Source of the DNA: Jeotgalibacillus proteolyticus
Lineage (GTDB): Bacteria > Bacillota > Bacilli > Bacillales > Jeotgalibacillaceae
NCBI RefSeq assembly: GCF_002926065.1
Contig: NZ_PREZ01000009.1
Coordinates: 1 to 64,000 of the forward strand
Direction of reading: 5' to 3'
DNA length: 64,000 bases
The notes beneath the pieces were generated by a model. That model ran no database searches. It was not told where the DNA came from and saw only the letters and a program-made list of their open reading frames with translations. Numbering within the stretch: the stretch's first letter is position 1; every line of letters begins with the position of its first letter. The position numbers and the translations under genes are program-made. Positions 34,037-42,592 of this stretch are shown here, in pieces.

Positions 34037-34771
34037 TTGAGGTCTAGAAATCATTATGAGTCGCAGCTTAGATTTAATAAAAGAACCAAATCGAGACCAT
34101 GTGATGGTAAAAGTGTAACAGATGATCCTCAATTGATTTTGGATTATTTGAGTAGAAATACAGAGTTTGATACGTTTATCCGAGGGTGGAAATTAGATGA
34201 AGGAATTAAGTGGATTTTAGGATATGATCGTTATATTTTGGATAAAAAATCTCAATTAAATGCCCCATTTATTAATCAAACCTTACCCCCCGGAACAATT
34301 GTTTTATGTGATTTTTATGGACATATGGGGACGGAACTTACTTTTGAACATCCTGCTATAGTTTTAACTGAAGTTTATGGTGGAATAGTAATTTGTCCTA
34401 TAAGTTCTAAGAGTTATCAGGATGGTGTATCATCTCACATTGATCTTCCGCAAGGTGTTCCTACGATGGGTGATTTGCCATATGCTAGTGGAATAAAGTT
34501 AGAACAAACGAGATTTATCTCTAAGAGTAGAGTCTTAAAGAAATTTAAGCGAGTATCTGACAATGCTAAACTTATGGAAATAAATTTAAAGTTAACTAAA
34601 GAGCTAATGCCTTTCTTCTATAGCGAAATTTTAAAAGATACAGAAAGTAATAATGATATCTTGCATTGGAAGGAACAAGAAATAAGAGCTTTAAAAGAGG
34701 AAAAGGTTCTGCTTGAAGAGGAACTTCGGTTAAAATCGGAGAAAATTTTGGAGTTAGAGAAAGCTCATTAA
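34037..34771 (+). CDS. PemK/MazF-family toxin-like protein with coiled-coil tail
   Basis: 244 aa, TTG start behind AAGGAGG. Residues about 85-190 match PemK/MazF: LPPGTIVLCDFYGHMGTELTF, then EHPAIVLTEVYGG and VICPISS, and a KLEQTRFISKSR strand. MazF proteins are mRNA interferases of toxin-antitoxin pairs. Here the N-terminus carries an extra ~80 residues and the C-terminus a charged coiled coil (about 205-244). No antitoxin gene precedes it, so either the extensions act in cis or the protein has another role. A terminator follows at 34873. Confidence 0.72.
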   Translation: MRSRNHYESQLRFNKRTKSRPCDGKSVTDDPQLILDYLSRNTEFDTFIRGWKLDEGIKWILGYDRYILDKKSQLNAPFINQTLPPGTIVLCDFYGHMGTELTFEHPAIVLTEVYGGIVICPISSKSYQDGVSSHIDLPQGVPTMGDLPYASGIKLEQTRFISKSRVLKKFKRVSDNAKLMEINLKLTKELMPFFYSEILKDTESNNDILHWKEQEIRALKEEKVLLEEELRLKSEKILELEKAH

Positions 34772-34872
34772 TAGTTACCCCTTGAACCAACTCCTAAAGT
34801 GTTGTATATTATAAATACAAACAATATTAACGGGTCTTGAACCCATCAAAAAATTAACGGACTATAAGTCCA

Positions 34873-34908
34873 AACCCCCATTGATTTAATCAGTGGGGGT
34901 TATATTTT
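34873..34908 (+). terminator. Terminator after the MazF-like gene
   Basis: AACCCCCA with TGGGGGTT, stem extended by four more pairs, then ATATTTTT. Confidence 0.85.
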
Positions 34909-34993
34909 TGTCTTACCGAAAAGTCCTTTCTGCAAAGTTTCTGCACATTATTTGGGTAGATTAAACGTGAATCAAAATTTTGGAGGGATGATT

Positions 34994-35620
34994 GTGAAGA
35001 AAAATAAGTTATTAATGGGCGCCCTGGCTTTTACTCTTAGCGCAATGCTTGCAGCATGTGGCGGCAACGACGATGAAATGGGTTCAGGTGACATGAATGA
35101 GAACATGGATGAAAACATGGAAGAGAACATGGATGATATGGATCATATGGACGAAAGTGACTCAATGGAGGGAATGGACCATTCAGGCATGGAGATGTCT
35201 GGATCAGGTGAAATACCTGAAGGGTTAGAAGAAGCAGAAAACCCAACTTTTGAAGTAGGGGATACGGCCATTATCACTGAAGCTCACATGGAAGGGATGG
35301 AGGGCGCTGAAGCAACGATTGTAGGTGCATATGATACGGTTACTTACAGTATTTCATATGATCCGACTAATGGAGGTGAACGTGTAGAGGATCACAAGTG
35401 GATCATTCATGAAGAAATTACAGACGCTGCAGATGAGCCTTATGTAGAAGGTGATGAAGTGCAAGTAGAAGCTGATCATATGGAGGGAATGGACGGGGCA
35501 ACTGCTACCATTGACTCTGTAGAAGAAACCACTGTATATATGATCGATTTCACTTTGGAATCAGGCGAAGAAGTGACGAATCATAAATGGGTGACAGAAA
35601 GAGAATTGTCTGCTGAATAA
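34994..35620 (+). CDS. YdhK-family lipoprotein (two DUF1541 repeats)
   Basis: 208 aa from GTG at 34994; TTGGAGGG touches an upstream ATG (34988), so the GTG six bases on is better. Lipobox LAACG gives an exported lipoprotein. A Met/Asp/His-rich stretch (many MD, MDHM words) follows. Two copies of DUF1541 come next: VGDTAIITEAHMEGMEGAEA with DHKWI, and EGDEVQVEADHMEGMDGA with NHKWV. Met/His-rich YdhK proteins are found with copper-resistance genes, and the neighbours here agree. It probably binds Cu at the cell surface. Confidence 0.82.
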   Translation: MKKNKLLMGALAFTLSAMLAACGGNDDEMGSGDMNENMDENMEENMDDMDHMDESDSMEGMDHSGMEMSGSGEIPEGLEEAENPTFEVGDTAIITEAHMEGMEGAEATIVGAYDTVTYSISYDPTNGGERVEDHKWIIHEEITDAADEPYVEGDEVQVEADHMEGMDGATATIDSVEETTVYMIDFTLESGEEVTNHKWVTERELSAE

Positions 35621-35623
35621 TCA

Positions 35624-35652
35624 AAAGCTGAGAGTGAAACTCTCAGCTTTAT
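35624..35652 (+). terminator. Bidirectional terminator
   Basis: AAAGCTGAGAG (35624-35634) with CTCTCAGCTTT (35640-35650), 5-base loop, between converging genes. Confidence 0.85.
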
Positions 35653-35672
35653 TTAGTGTTCAGTTATTTTTG

Positions 35673-36539
35673 TTATTCTGATGGAATGATTTCTTCTGTC
35701 AACCAGTTCATTCCGCCATCTTCAGTAACAGCAGCCGTTCCGTCACCAGTTACTGCATAAATCTGATCAGGGTTTGAAGGATTCACTGCAAGATAAAGCA
35801 CTGATTCCTCTAAAGGGATACCTCCAAGTTCCCCCTCATGGGAGAAAAAAATTTGGTTTTTGACGTGGTAAAATTGATTCTCTGTATATAAAGCGGCACT
35901 AGTACCTTCTGTTTTCTCTAATAAGGTGACGGTGTCGCCCGCATCGTTCGATTCAAAAATTCCACGATTAGTCAGAATGGCTAGCTGATCCTGATTTTCA
36001 GGGTGAACAGTCAGTCCAAAAACGGATTCTGCCTCCAGTCCTGAAAGTTGGGTAGGTACCCAGTCACGACCCTCATTCTCTGTATAATAAAAGCCAGCAT
36101 CAAGTTCACTATTGCTCTCCATCAGGATGGTGTAGAGACGTCCGGTGTTTTTGCTGGCTGACATATAGTGATAGTCGGTTTCACCAGAGAAAACAAGTTG
36201 TTCAAGCGTTTCGCCTTGATCTGTACTTTTAATCAGACCGAGTGGATTTTCAAGGTCACTTGATGGTTCGGGATGACCGCTTGCATAAAACCCTTCCTTA
36301 GTTGCGGTAAACCCCATATAATCATGGTTGTTTGAAGTGGAATGGAGCCATTGCTCACCTTCTTTTTTTAAAAGACCGTAATGTGTTGCGATTAAAAGGT
36401 CTTCATCAACGAAGCCCATTCCATGTACGTGGGCGTGAGCTGTATCTGTATTTACTTCTTCGTAAAATGCTTCTTCTTCTGTTGAACATGCTGTTAAAAG
36501 TAAAATAGCACTTACAAGACTTACTTTTATTTTATCCAT
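35673..36539 (-). CDS. F510_1955-type beta-propeller lipoprotein
   Basis: 288 aa. Lipobox LLTACS, then HAHVHGMGF near residues 35-43 and repeated BNR/sortilin-like units (STDQGET, TENEGRDW, SNDAGDT, TEDGGMNW). This matches the F510_1955 family annotated as glycosylhydrolase because of its propeller fold; real hydrolase activity is doubtful. It is often found with copper resistance genes. It overlaps the response-regulator gene upstream by 13 bases, so it is co-transcribed with the two-component genes. Confidence 0.72.
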   Translation of the reverse strand: MDKIKVSLVSAILLLTACSTEEEAFYEEVNTDTAHAHVHGMGFVDEDLLIATHYGLLKKEGEQWLHSTSNNHDYMGFTATKEGFYASGHPEPSSDLENPLGLIKSTDQGETLEQLVFSGETDYHYMSASKNTGRLYTILMESNSELDAGFYYTENEGRDWVPTQLSGLEAESVFGLTVHPENQDQLAILTNRGIFESNDAGDTVTLLEKTEGTSAALYTENQFYHVKNQIFFSHEGELGGIPLEESVLYLAVNPSNPDQIYAVTGDGTAAVTEDGGMNWLTEEIIPSE

Positions 36540-37201
36540 TTATAACCTACTCCCCAAATTGTATGCAAATGTTTTTCGATAGGAAAACCTATCTTTCTAA
36601 GCTTGTCCCGAAGATTTCTTACATGTGAATCCACTGTTCGCCCATCTGTCCAGGCCTCATATCCCCAGATGATGGATAGCAGCTGCTCTCTTGAATAAGC
36701 CCGTCCTGGATTCTTTAGCAAATGGCCAAGAATCGAAAATTCTTTTGGTGTAACGTTTACAGTCATTTCATTATAAGATAATTCATGAGAAAACTCGTCC
36801 CAGACCAGTCCCTTATGTTCAATTCTTCTGGAGAAATCATCAGAAGTACGTCTGAAAATAGCATGAATCCTTGCTACTAGCTCTTCCTCGTCAAATGGCT
36901 TGACGATGTAATCATCTGCACCGTCCTGCAATCCTCTAATAATATCTTCTTTTTCATAAAGTGCAGTTAAAAGGATAATCGGAACATCTGAGAATCTTCG
37001 AATAATCCGACATGCCTCGAAACCGTCCATACTAGGCATCATGACATCTAGTAAAATAAGGTCTGGCTCTTCATCCTTTACCAGTCTAATCGCATCCTCC
37101 CCACTACGAAGTTTAATGCAGTCATAGCCGAGGGGTTTTAAGTAGAGTTCAAGTAAATCAAGCATTCGCTGTTCGTCATCTACAAGTGCTATTCTTTTCA
37201 T
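36527..37201 (-). CDS. OmpR/PhoB-family response regulator
   Basis: 224 aa. Receiver domain with acidic pocket D8/D9, phospho-acceptor D52 (LILLDVMMP) and the conserved Lys (IVKPFDEEEL). C-terminal winged helix (TPKEFSILGHLLKN, then WGYEAWTDGRTVDSHVRNLR). It overlaps the kinase gene by four bases. By context it likely activates the copper-type genes on both sides. Confidence 0.92.
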   Translation of the reverse strand: MKRIALVDDEQRMLDLLELYLKPLGYDCIKLRSGEDAIRLVKDEEPDLILLDVMMPSMDGFEACRIIRRFSDVPIILLTALYEKEDIIRGLQDGADDYIVKPFDEEELVARIHAIFRRTSDDFSRRIEHKGLVWDEFSHELSYNEMTVNVTPKEFSILGHLLKNPGRAYSREQLLSIIWGYEAWTDGRTVDSHVRNLRDKLRKIGFPIEKHLHTIWGVGYKWIK

Positions 37202-38511
37202 GAGGAAACTCCTTTCAAATCAATGACGATACTTAAGCCGGAACCAGTATTTTCAGCCCAAATCTTTCCCCCATGTGCTTCAGTAATTTCTTTAGCGATT
37301 GCAAGACCAATTCCAGTCCCACCCGTTTTTCTATTTCTAGATGTATCAACCCTGTAGAAGCGATCGAACAGAAAAGGCAACGCATCTTCTTTAACTCCGG
37401 GACCTTCATCTGTAAGTACGATCTGTTCTTTAGTAACTGCAATTTGAACTTTTTTTCCTGAAGGGGTGTATTTTAAAGAATTGTCCATTAAGTTAGTAAT
37501 AACCTGTTCAAATCGACGTTGATCTATCTGTTTGTAGAAGGGGATAGATGCATGTATTAGAAGGTGAATTTGTTTTTCATTAAAGACAAGCTGCAACCTC
37601 TCTGTAATTCCCATGATAAATGATGTCATTTCCGTTCGTTCAGGTTCTATTGTAAAGCTATGCTCTTCCAGTCGGGCAAGTTCAAATAGATCCTCAATTA
37701 GCTTATGAAGCCGTTGTGATTCGTCATAGATAATCTCTCCATATGCTGAATCTTCTTTTTTAAAAAGTCCAGCGTACCCCTTGATATACGTAATGGGTGT
37801 TCTTAATTCGTGAGCAATTGAGGTTAAAAATGCTTTTCTTGTTCTTTGTATCTGATGCAGGTCTCCGGATATTTTTGTAATCGCTCGAGCGAGTTCTCCA
37901 ATTTCATCACTTCTTTTTGTCTCTGGTACGGTGATGACTAACCCTTCACTCAATTTTCCAGCGGCCAGTCTGATCGAGAGAAGTGGTTTTATAATCAAAT
38001 GACTCAGAAAATAAAGGCTAAGGACTAAAAAACAACCTAACAGCAATGCTGCAATCAAAAAGTGTCGATTTAATTTACTAATCAGGGATTGAACTTGAGC
38101 AGTCGGTTCGAGCATAATGACACTTCCGCCCCCATCAATCAGACTGATACTGGCGAGGAAGGGTTCGTTTCGCCAATCGTCTTCTGCCACTCCTTCTTCT
38201 GTGATTTCCCATCCCTCAGATAGATGTTCATCTGCCTGATTGGAAGCACCTGCAACTTGTCCATTTTTATTAATAATAACGACATCAGTCATCGCTTTTT
38301 CTTCCATCATGACAACATGATCGATTGTTTGCTGATCCATGCTTTCAGACAGGACATCACGATGGCTATCACCACGCTGGTGAAGGTTTTCAAGCTTATT
38401 ATTCACTTGTTGATCTACAAGTAGATTGTGCATGATAAATAAACACACGACCAGAATGATCGTAATGCCGAATAAATAATAGAGACTGATCTTTAAAGAT
38501 AACTTACTCAT
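37198..38511 (-). CDS. Membrane sensor histidine kinase
   Basis: 437 aa from the ATG at 38511 (GGGGTG upstream); an earlier ATG at 38529 lacks a site. Two membrane helices (about 9-30 and 155-178) enclose an extracellular sensor of about 120 residues without a Met/Cys-rich copper motif. HAMP follows, then HisKA with SIAHELRTPITYIKGY, and HATPase with N box NSLKYTP, DEGPGV and GGTGIGLAI. It partners the response regulator. Envelope stress or copper is the likely signal, from the neighbours only. Confidence 0.9.
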   Translation of the reverse strand: MSKLSLKISLYYLFGITIILVVCLFIMHNLLVDQQVNNKLENLHQRGDSHRDVLSESMDQQTIDHVVMMEEKAMTDVVIINKNGQVAGASNQADEHLSEGWEITEEGVAEDDWRNEPFLASISLIDGGGSVIMLEPTAQVQSLISKLNRHFLIAALLLGCFLVLSLYFLSHLIIKPLLSIRLAAGKLSEGLVITVPETKRSDEIGELARAITKISGDLHQIQRTRKAFLTSIAHELRTPITYIKGYAGLFKKEDSAYGEIIYDESQRLHKLIEDLFELARLEEHSFTIEPERTEMTSFIMGITERLQLVFNEKQIHLLIHASIPFYKQIDQRRFEQVITNLMDNSLKYTPSGKKVQIAVTKEQIVLTDEGPGVKEDALPFLFDRFYRVDTSRNRKTGGTGIGLAIAKEITEAHGGKIWAENTGSGLSIVIDLKGVSS

Positions 38512-38662
38512 ACCCGCACCCCATCTCATATAAAGAGTATACGATCATTTTGTGCAGAAAATATGCAGAAATACGGGTTTTTTTATGAATATCATGAATT
38601 TTGTTTACCAGAAAACCCATCGGGAAAAATTGACTAGAACATACTTAAAGGAGGAAGTAAAC

Positions 38663-38992
38663 ATGAACCAACAATACCAGGATTGTTTGGAAGCTTGTAA
38701 GAGATGTTTGGAGGCGTGTAACCATTGTTTTGATGCCTGTCTTAATGAAGAGGATGTAAAGATGATGGCACATTGTGTCCGTTTAGACCGTGAATGTGCA
38801 GATGCATGTGCGCTGGCGATCACTGCGATGCAGACTAACAGCCCACACGTACACGAAATATGCGAGTTATGTGCAAAAATTTGTGAATCATGTGCAGAGG
38901 AGTGTGCAAAGCATAATCATGATCATTGTCAACAATGTGCGGATGCGTGTCGTCAATGTGCTGAGGAATGCCGAAAGATGGTTTTAAGTTAA
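38663..38992 (+). CDS. Four-helix-bundle copper storage protein (Csp)
   Basis: 109 aa from the ATG at 38663 behind AAAGGAGG. Nineteen cysteines spaced CxxxC or CxxC along four predicted helices (CLEACKRCLEACNHC, then ECADAC, CELCAKICESC, CQQCADACRQC). This is the Csp/DUF326 family, which stores many Cu(I) ions inside a helix bundle. No signal peptide, so a cytosolic Csp3-like protein. It is transcribed away from the two-component genes and is probably in their regulon. Confidence 0.9.
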   Translation: MNQQYQDCLEACKRCLEACNHCFDACLNEEDVKMMAHCVRLDRECADACALAITAMQTNSPHVHEICELCAKICESCAEECAKHNHDHCQQCADACRQCAEECRKMVLS

Positions 38993-39218
38993 TTTTTAAA
39001 GAAACTTGGAACAACTAGGGATCTAAATACAAGGCTTTTATTCTCCTGGAAGATGAAAAATTACTCTTTCAGAAGATTTTAATATGTAGAAAGAATGCTT
39101 ATGGCAGTTTTCTGCGTAGTGTATGTTATCATAGTGAACCGAAAAAGCATCCATTCTTATTATGATGTACTTAACTCACAATGGAATTCTAATAAAAGTA
39201 AGAGTTTTTTTAAGCAGC

Positions 39219-39270
39219 AAAGCTGGCTAGTATGTAACTGGTTTAAACCAGTTACATACTAGCCAGCTTT
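39219..39270. terminator. 52-bp perfect palindrome, probable bidirectional terminator
   Basis: Arms of 23 bases (39219-39241 and 39248-39270) are perfectly complementary around TTTAAA, which is itself a palindrome. The arms begin AAAGCTGGCTAG. The stem is much longer than a normal terminator. It separates the Csp gene (plus) from the peptide gene (minus). Confidence 0.75.
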
Positions 39271-39336
39271 TGTTAATGATGAAAAATCAATAAAGTGCAT
39301 GATTAATCTCATAAAATAACATTTTTTAGTTCATCG

Positions 39337-39462
39337 TTAGCTTTCAACTATCACTGATTTTGTTCTTGGCCAGGTATCGTCGCCGACTTCTACTTGATTG
39401 CTAAAATAAAATGGCGATGAGAGAATAATAATAGCCATAATAGCAATTACTAGCTTTTTCAA
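39337..39462 (-). CDS. Small exported signalling-peptide precursor (Phr/PapR-like), candidate
   Basis: 41 codons, TTG start (39462-39460) behind AAGGTGGTGA. The product opens MKKLVIAIMAIIILSSPFYF, a lysine pair plus a hydrophobic export helix, and ends with a short hydrophilic stretch VGDDTWPRTKSVIVES. This is the size and shape of Phr, NprX and PapR pro-peptides, which are cut to 5-8 residues from the C-terminus and re-imported. It is divergent from an XRE+TPR regulator gene 130 bases away, the receptor type for such peptides. Too short for routine gene calling. Confidence 0.62.
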   Translation of the reverse strand: MKKLVIAIMAIIILSSPFYFSNQVEVGDDTWPRTKSVIVES

Positions 39463-39484
39463 TGTGATTCACCACCTTATGGTT

Positions 39485-39521
39485 TATATAACATATCACT
39501 TATTATTAATAATGTTATATA
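39485..39521. promoter_or_regulatory. Inverted repeat between peptide gene and regulator
   Basis: TATATAACAT (39485-39494) and ATGTTATATA (39512-39521), 17 bases apart; a further TACATAACA at 39530-39538 gives another half-site. A similar dyad lies upstream of the second regulator. Probable operator. Confidence 0.55.
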
Positions 39522-39591
39522 ATTAATAATACATAACAAATATATAGTTTTTTTGAACTTTTTGTCAATAAAAGATTTAGGAGTGACTAGA

Positions 39592-40869
39592 ATGAACTCA
39601 GTTGGGGTCAAATTAAAACAAATAAGAAAAGATCAAAACATTACGCAAGGAGCATTAGCTGAAGGCATTACCAATCGCAGTTATATTAGCCAGATTGAAA
39701 AAGGCATGGTGAAACCCTCAATAAAACTTTTAAGGAAGTTATGTGAGCGCTTGAATTGTGAGGTAGATGCCCTTTTTGCTGATCAGGAATCAAACGTCAT
39801 TACATTGGATATAAAGAATAAATTGTCATCAATTGAAAACTATGTAATACACGGTGAAGCCATTGATGGATTAAAAGAAGACATTAAAATTGTAGAAGAT
39901 AATATTGAATCCCTAAACAATTTGGATTTGGCATTATATTATTTTTGTAGAGGAAAGTATGAAAAACATTATAAAAAGAATAGAAAAGATGCAACTGAAT
40001 ACTTGATAAAGAGCATTGATTTATATAAAAAAAGCAGTTTACACCAAGAGAAAATTCGCAGTGTAAATGAATTAGTTGATATTTACGTCGAACATAATAA
40101 CTTAAGTGAAGCTTTTGATTACTTAGATACCTCATATAAAGAACTACTTATTCAAAATGTTGGCGGTATTGAACGCATCAAGTTTTTGACTAATCTAGGT
40201 ATTGCTCACGCCAAAATTGGTGAGTATCGGTCTTCAATTAGATTTTTGCAATCCGCTATTGATCTCAGTGACGGCATGAAAGTATATGTAATGACCGGTC
40301 AAGCACATATGGTACTAGGGTTGTGTTATAAAAGAGTTCAAGAATATAAACTAGCTCTGTCGTCATACGAGAAGGCAGTACATTATTTTAAAGGCGTTTC
40401 TGACAAATTAAATCTAGCAAACACTTTGACCAATATTGGAATTTTGCATAGGTACGAAAAAAGTTTTGACAATTCCCAAAATTATTTTGCGGAATCTCAA
40501 CAAATCTACAAAGAATTAAATGACGGGTTTGGCCTTCTGAACTTAATATATGAAATGGCAGTAACTCAGTATTATAAAAATAATTTTAATAAGGTTCTCT
40601 TGCTAGCTAAAGATTTTAACGCCAAACTTTACGGAGGTTTCCCACCTAATATCACAATAAAATTCAATTTACTTCAGGGAGATGCCCATTTCTCAATGGG
40701 TGAAACAAAGAAAGGTTTAGAATTATATAGGAAAGCTTTTTCATCTAAAGAAAACACTCCGGAAAGCCAAAGAGATATTGCTTATTATGTGAGCCAAAAG
40801 GTAGGAAATCTTCCTGAATGGAACTCCATTGTTAGAAAATATTCTTTAGAATTTGAATTTAAATATTAA
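39592..40869 (+). CDS. XRE-HTH + TPR regulator (quorum-sensing receptor type) 1
   Basis: 425 aa from the ATG at 39592 behind TTAGGAG. N-terminal XRE HTH (about 5-62: LKQIRKDQNITQGALAEGI, then SYISQIEKGMVKPS) followed by an all-helical TPR array (about 90-400; units such as TNLGIAHAKIGEYRSSIRFL and HMVLGLCYKRVQEYKLALSS). This architecture is that of PlcR, NprR, PrgX and related peptide receptors. Its ligand is probably the product of the divergent 39337-39462 gene. It is the same length as the second regulator and related to it. Confidence 0.82.
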   Translation: MNSVGVKLKQIRKDQNITQGALAEGITNRSYISQIEKGMVKPSIKLLRKLCERLNCEVDALFADQESNVITLDIKNKLSSIENYVIHGEAIDGLKEDIKIVEDNIESLNNLDLALYYFCRGKYEKHYKKNRKDATEYLIKSIDLYKKSSLHQEKIRSVNELVDIYVEHNNLSEAFDYLDTSYKELLIQNVGGIERIKFLTNLGIAHAKIGEYRSSIRFLQSAIDLSDGMKVYVMTGQAHMVLGLCYKRVQEYKLALSSYEKAVHYFKGVSDKLNLANTLTNIGILHRYEKSFDNSQNYFAESQQIYKELNDGFGLLNLIYEMAVTQYYKNNFNKVLLLAKDFNAKLYGGFPPNITIKFNLLQGDAHFSMGETKKGLELYRKAFSSKENTPESQRDIAYYVSQKVGNLPEWNSIVRKYSLEFEFKY

Positions 40870-41083
40870 ACCTATGTATATAGAGAATTTCATATTTAGA
40901 CAGTGAGATATTCTACTTTGTTCAATGGGAAGGCAACACGATTAGCGATACTTCTATGGTCACCCCTAACGTTGTCTGTTTTGCTGTAATAAAAAAATTA
41001 GAGCGTTGTTAATGATAACAACGGTCTAATTCAATTTACACCGAAATTCAAAATAGTTTTCTAATTGCAGGTGTTTTTTTAAA

Positions 41084-41116
41084 GATGTTTTAAGAGAACA
41101 GCTGCAGGGATACACG
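41084..41116 (+). pseudogene. Remnant of the 3' end of the four-RHH gene
   Basis: 29 of 33 bases match 10719-10751. The translation DVLREQLQGYTSK parallels DVLKEQLQQYTIK and is followed by a stop, as if only the last codons of a related gene remain. Confidence 0.65.
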
Positions 41117-41129
41117 TCAAAATAATAAT

Positions 41130-41167
41130 AAAAACAAGGACCGATTTAATCGGGTCCTTGTTTTTAT
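41130..41167. terminator. Bidirectional terminator between the two regulators
   Basis: AAAAACAAGGACC (41130-41142) with GGTCCTTGTTTTT (41153-41165), 10-base loop. Confidence 0.85.
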
Positions 41168-41233
41168 TAGGGATTGTACATTATAAGACTGTGCCATAAA
41201 CAGACCAAGAGTTTAATTTAGCAATTCCTTTCA

Positions 41234-42511
41234 TCAAAATAAAAATTCTCCTGTTTTTTTCAATAAAATTTTATGTCCATCCTCGAAATAAGTGATGGCG
41301 TTTAAAAGATTACCTTGATCAACCAATATGGTGCCTTTTAAAAGATAACATTCTGAAAGCCAGTATGGGTTTTTTTCTTTGAAGAATGAAATAGCCAATT
41401 CTAACTCTTGTATTGCTTTGCTAAATTCCTTCTTTTCAAGATATACCTTCGCTAAAATATATTTAAGCTTAGCCTGTATAAAGTCATCTTCTTTATTAAT
41501 ATCTTTTTCTACATAATCTAGGAGCATTCTAAAGTTTTGTTTATTAAACAAATTAAGTGCCATCTCGAAAGTAGCATTGTTTTTATAATCATTTAGTTCA
41601 TGTTCATTGCATATCTTAATTGCTTCCTGTAAATATTCAATAGATTTATCGAAATTATCAATCTTTCTGTAACATATTGCTAAGTTGGTTAGACAAGCAA
41701 CTATATTCGCATAATCCTGTTTTGCTTCAAAATGATTTAATGCATTAGTACTTACAGCTATACTTTTTCTGTAATTCCCTAAATACAAATGAGCTATACC
41801 CTCCAACATATCTAGAGAGCCTCCATATAAATATAAATCATATTCTGCGGATACTTTATTTACTTTTTCAATCATTAATAATCCATCTTCAAACTGATTA
41901 ATGCGACAATAACAAACGGCAAGATTGTATGTGAACTTAATATATAAGAGAATATTATGATCAGATAAATTAAATTTCTCCAGCAAAAAAACCCCATAAA
42001 CAGAGCCATTGATACTCTCCATGAATTTTCCTGTATATCGATAACTAAATACTAAATATGAATACACTTCTATATAATCGTTTATGTTGGTAGGGGTAAT
42101 GTACTCTAATGCCTTTACAAGTTCTTGAATTGCTGCCTCATGATTTTTCATCGAGTAAAAAAGTATGCCGTATATTTTGTGGTACATCCCTTTATGCTCT
42201 GGAGTCAAATCCGTAAAACTTACGAGTTCAAGTGTTTCCTTAGCTTTTAAGTATTTCTTTTTCACGATAAAATTTTTTGAACGGTTTAACAAAATAACTT
42301 GGCTTACTTCTATATCTTCAACTTCTTCTATTAAATCAGATATTTTCACCCCTAAACTCGTAGCAATTTGCTTAAGAGTTTTCAATGAGGGATCAATCTT
42401 TCCACTTTCGATTTGGCTAATCACACTACGATTAAGGTTCGGTTTTGCAAGTTCTTCTTGCGTAATCCCTAAGGCAGTCCTATAATTTCTTATATTTTTC
42501 CCTAAATCCAT
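41234..42511 (-). CDS. XRE-HTH + TPR regulator 2
   Basis: 425 aa from the ATG at 42511 behind AAAGGA; an ATG 21 bases further upstream has no site. XRE HTH (about 3-60: IRNYRTALGITQEELAKP, then SVISQIESGKIDPS) and a TPR array to the end (LTNLAICYRKIDNFDKSIEY and similar). It belongs to the same family as the regulator at 39592. It is divergent from the first biosynthetic genes, with a dyad operator 30 bases before its start. No peptide gene of its own was found with confidence. Confidence 0.82.
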   Translation of the reverse strand: MDLGKNIRNYRTALGITQEELAKPNLNRSVISQIESGKIDPSLKTLKQIATSLGVKISDLIEEVEDIEVSQVILLNRSKNFIVKKKYLKAKETLELVSFTDLTPEHKGMYHKIYGILFYSMKNHEAAIQELVKALEYITPTNINDYIEVYSYLVFSYRYTGKFMESINGSVYGVFLLEKFNLSDHNILLYIKFTYNLAVCYCRINQFEDGLLMIEKVNKVSAEYDLYLYGGSLDMLEGIAHLYLGNYRKSIAVSTNALNHFEAKQDYANIVACLTNLAICYRKIDNFDKSIEYLQEAIKICNEHELNDYKNNATFEMALNLFNKQNFRMLLDYVEKDINKEDDFIQAKLKYILAKVYLEKKEFSKAIQELELAISFFKEKNPYWLSECYLLKGTILVDQGNLLNAITYFEDGHKILLKKTGEFLF

Positions 42512-42539
42512 CAAAAAAAATCCTTTCAGCATACAAAAG

Positions 42540-42560
42540 TTGTTATATTATTTATAACAA
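42540..42560. promoter_or_regulatory. Dyad operator upstream of regulator 2
   Basis: TTGTTATA (42540-42547) and TATAACAA (42553-42560), 5 bases apart. The GTTATA core is shared with 39485-39521; a weaker TTGTTAT..CAACAA occurs at 51525-51543 in the divergent biosynthetic promoter. Confidence 0.6.
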
Positions 42561-42592
42561 TAAACACTAATGCGTTTTATGTGTAAATTATA

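Larger units (their letters stand above)
40870..41233. other. Intergenic region between converging regulators
   Basis: No intact gene. An open stretch about 40897-41012 reads YFVQWEGNTISDTSM without a start codon and may be a gene remnant. A 14-bp stem at 40996-41010/41017-41031 and a 13-bp stem at 41130-41142/41153-41165 are terminators. Between them lies a remnant of the four-RHH gene. Confidence 0.5.
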
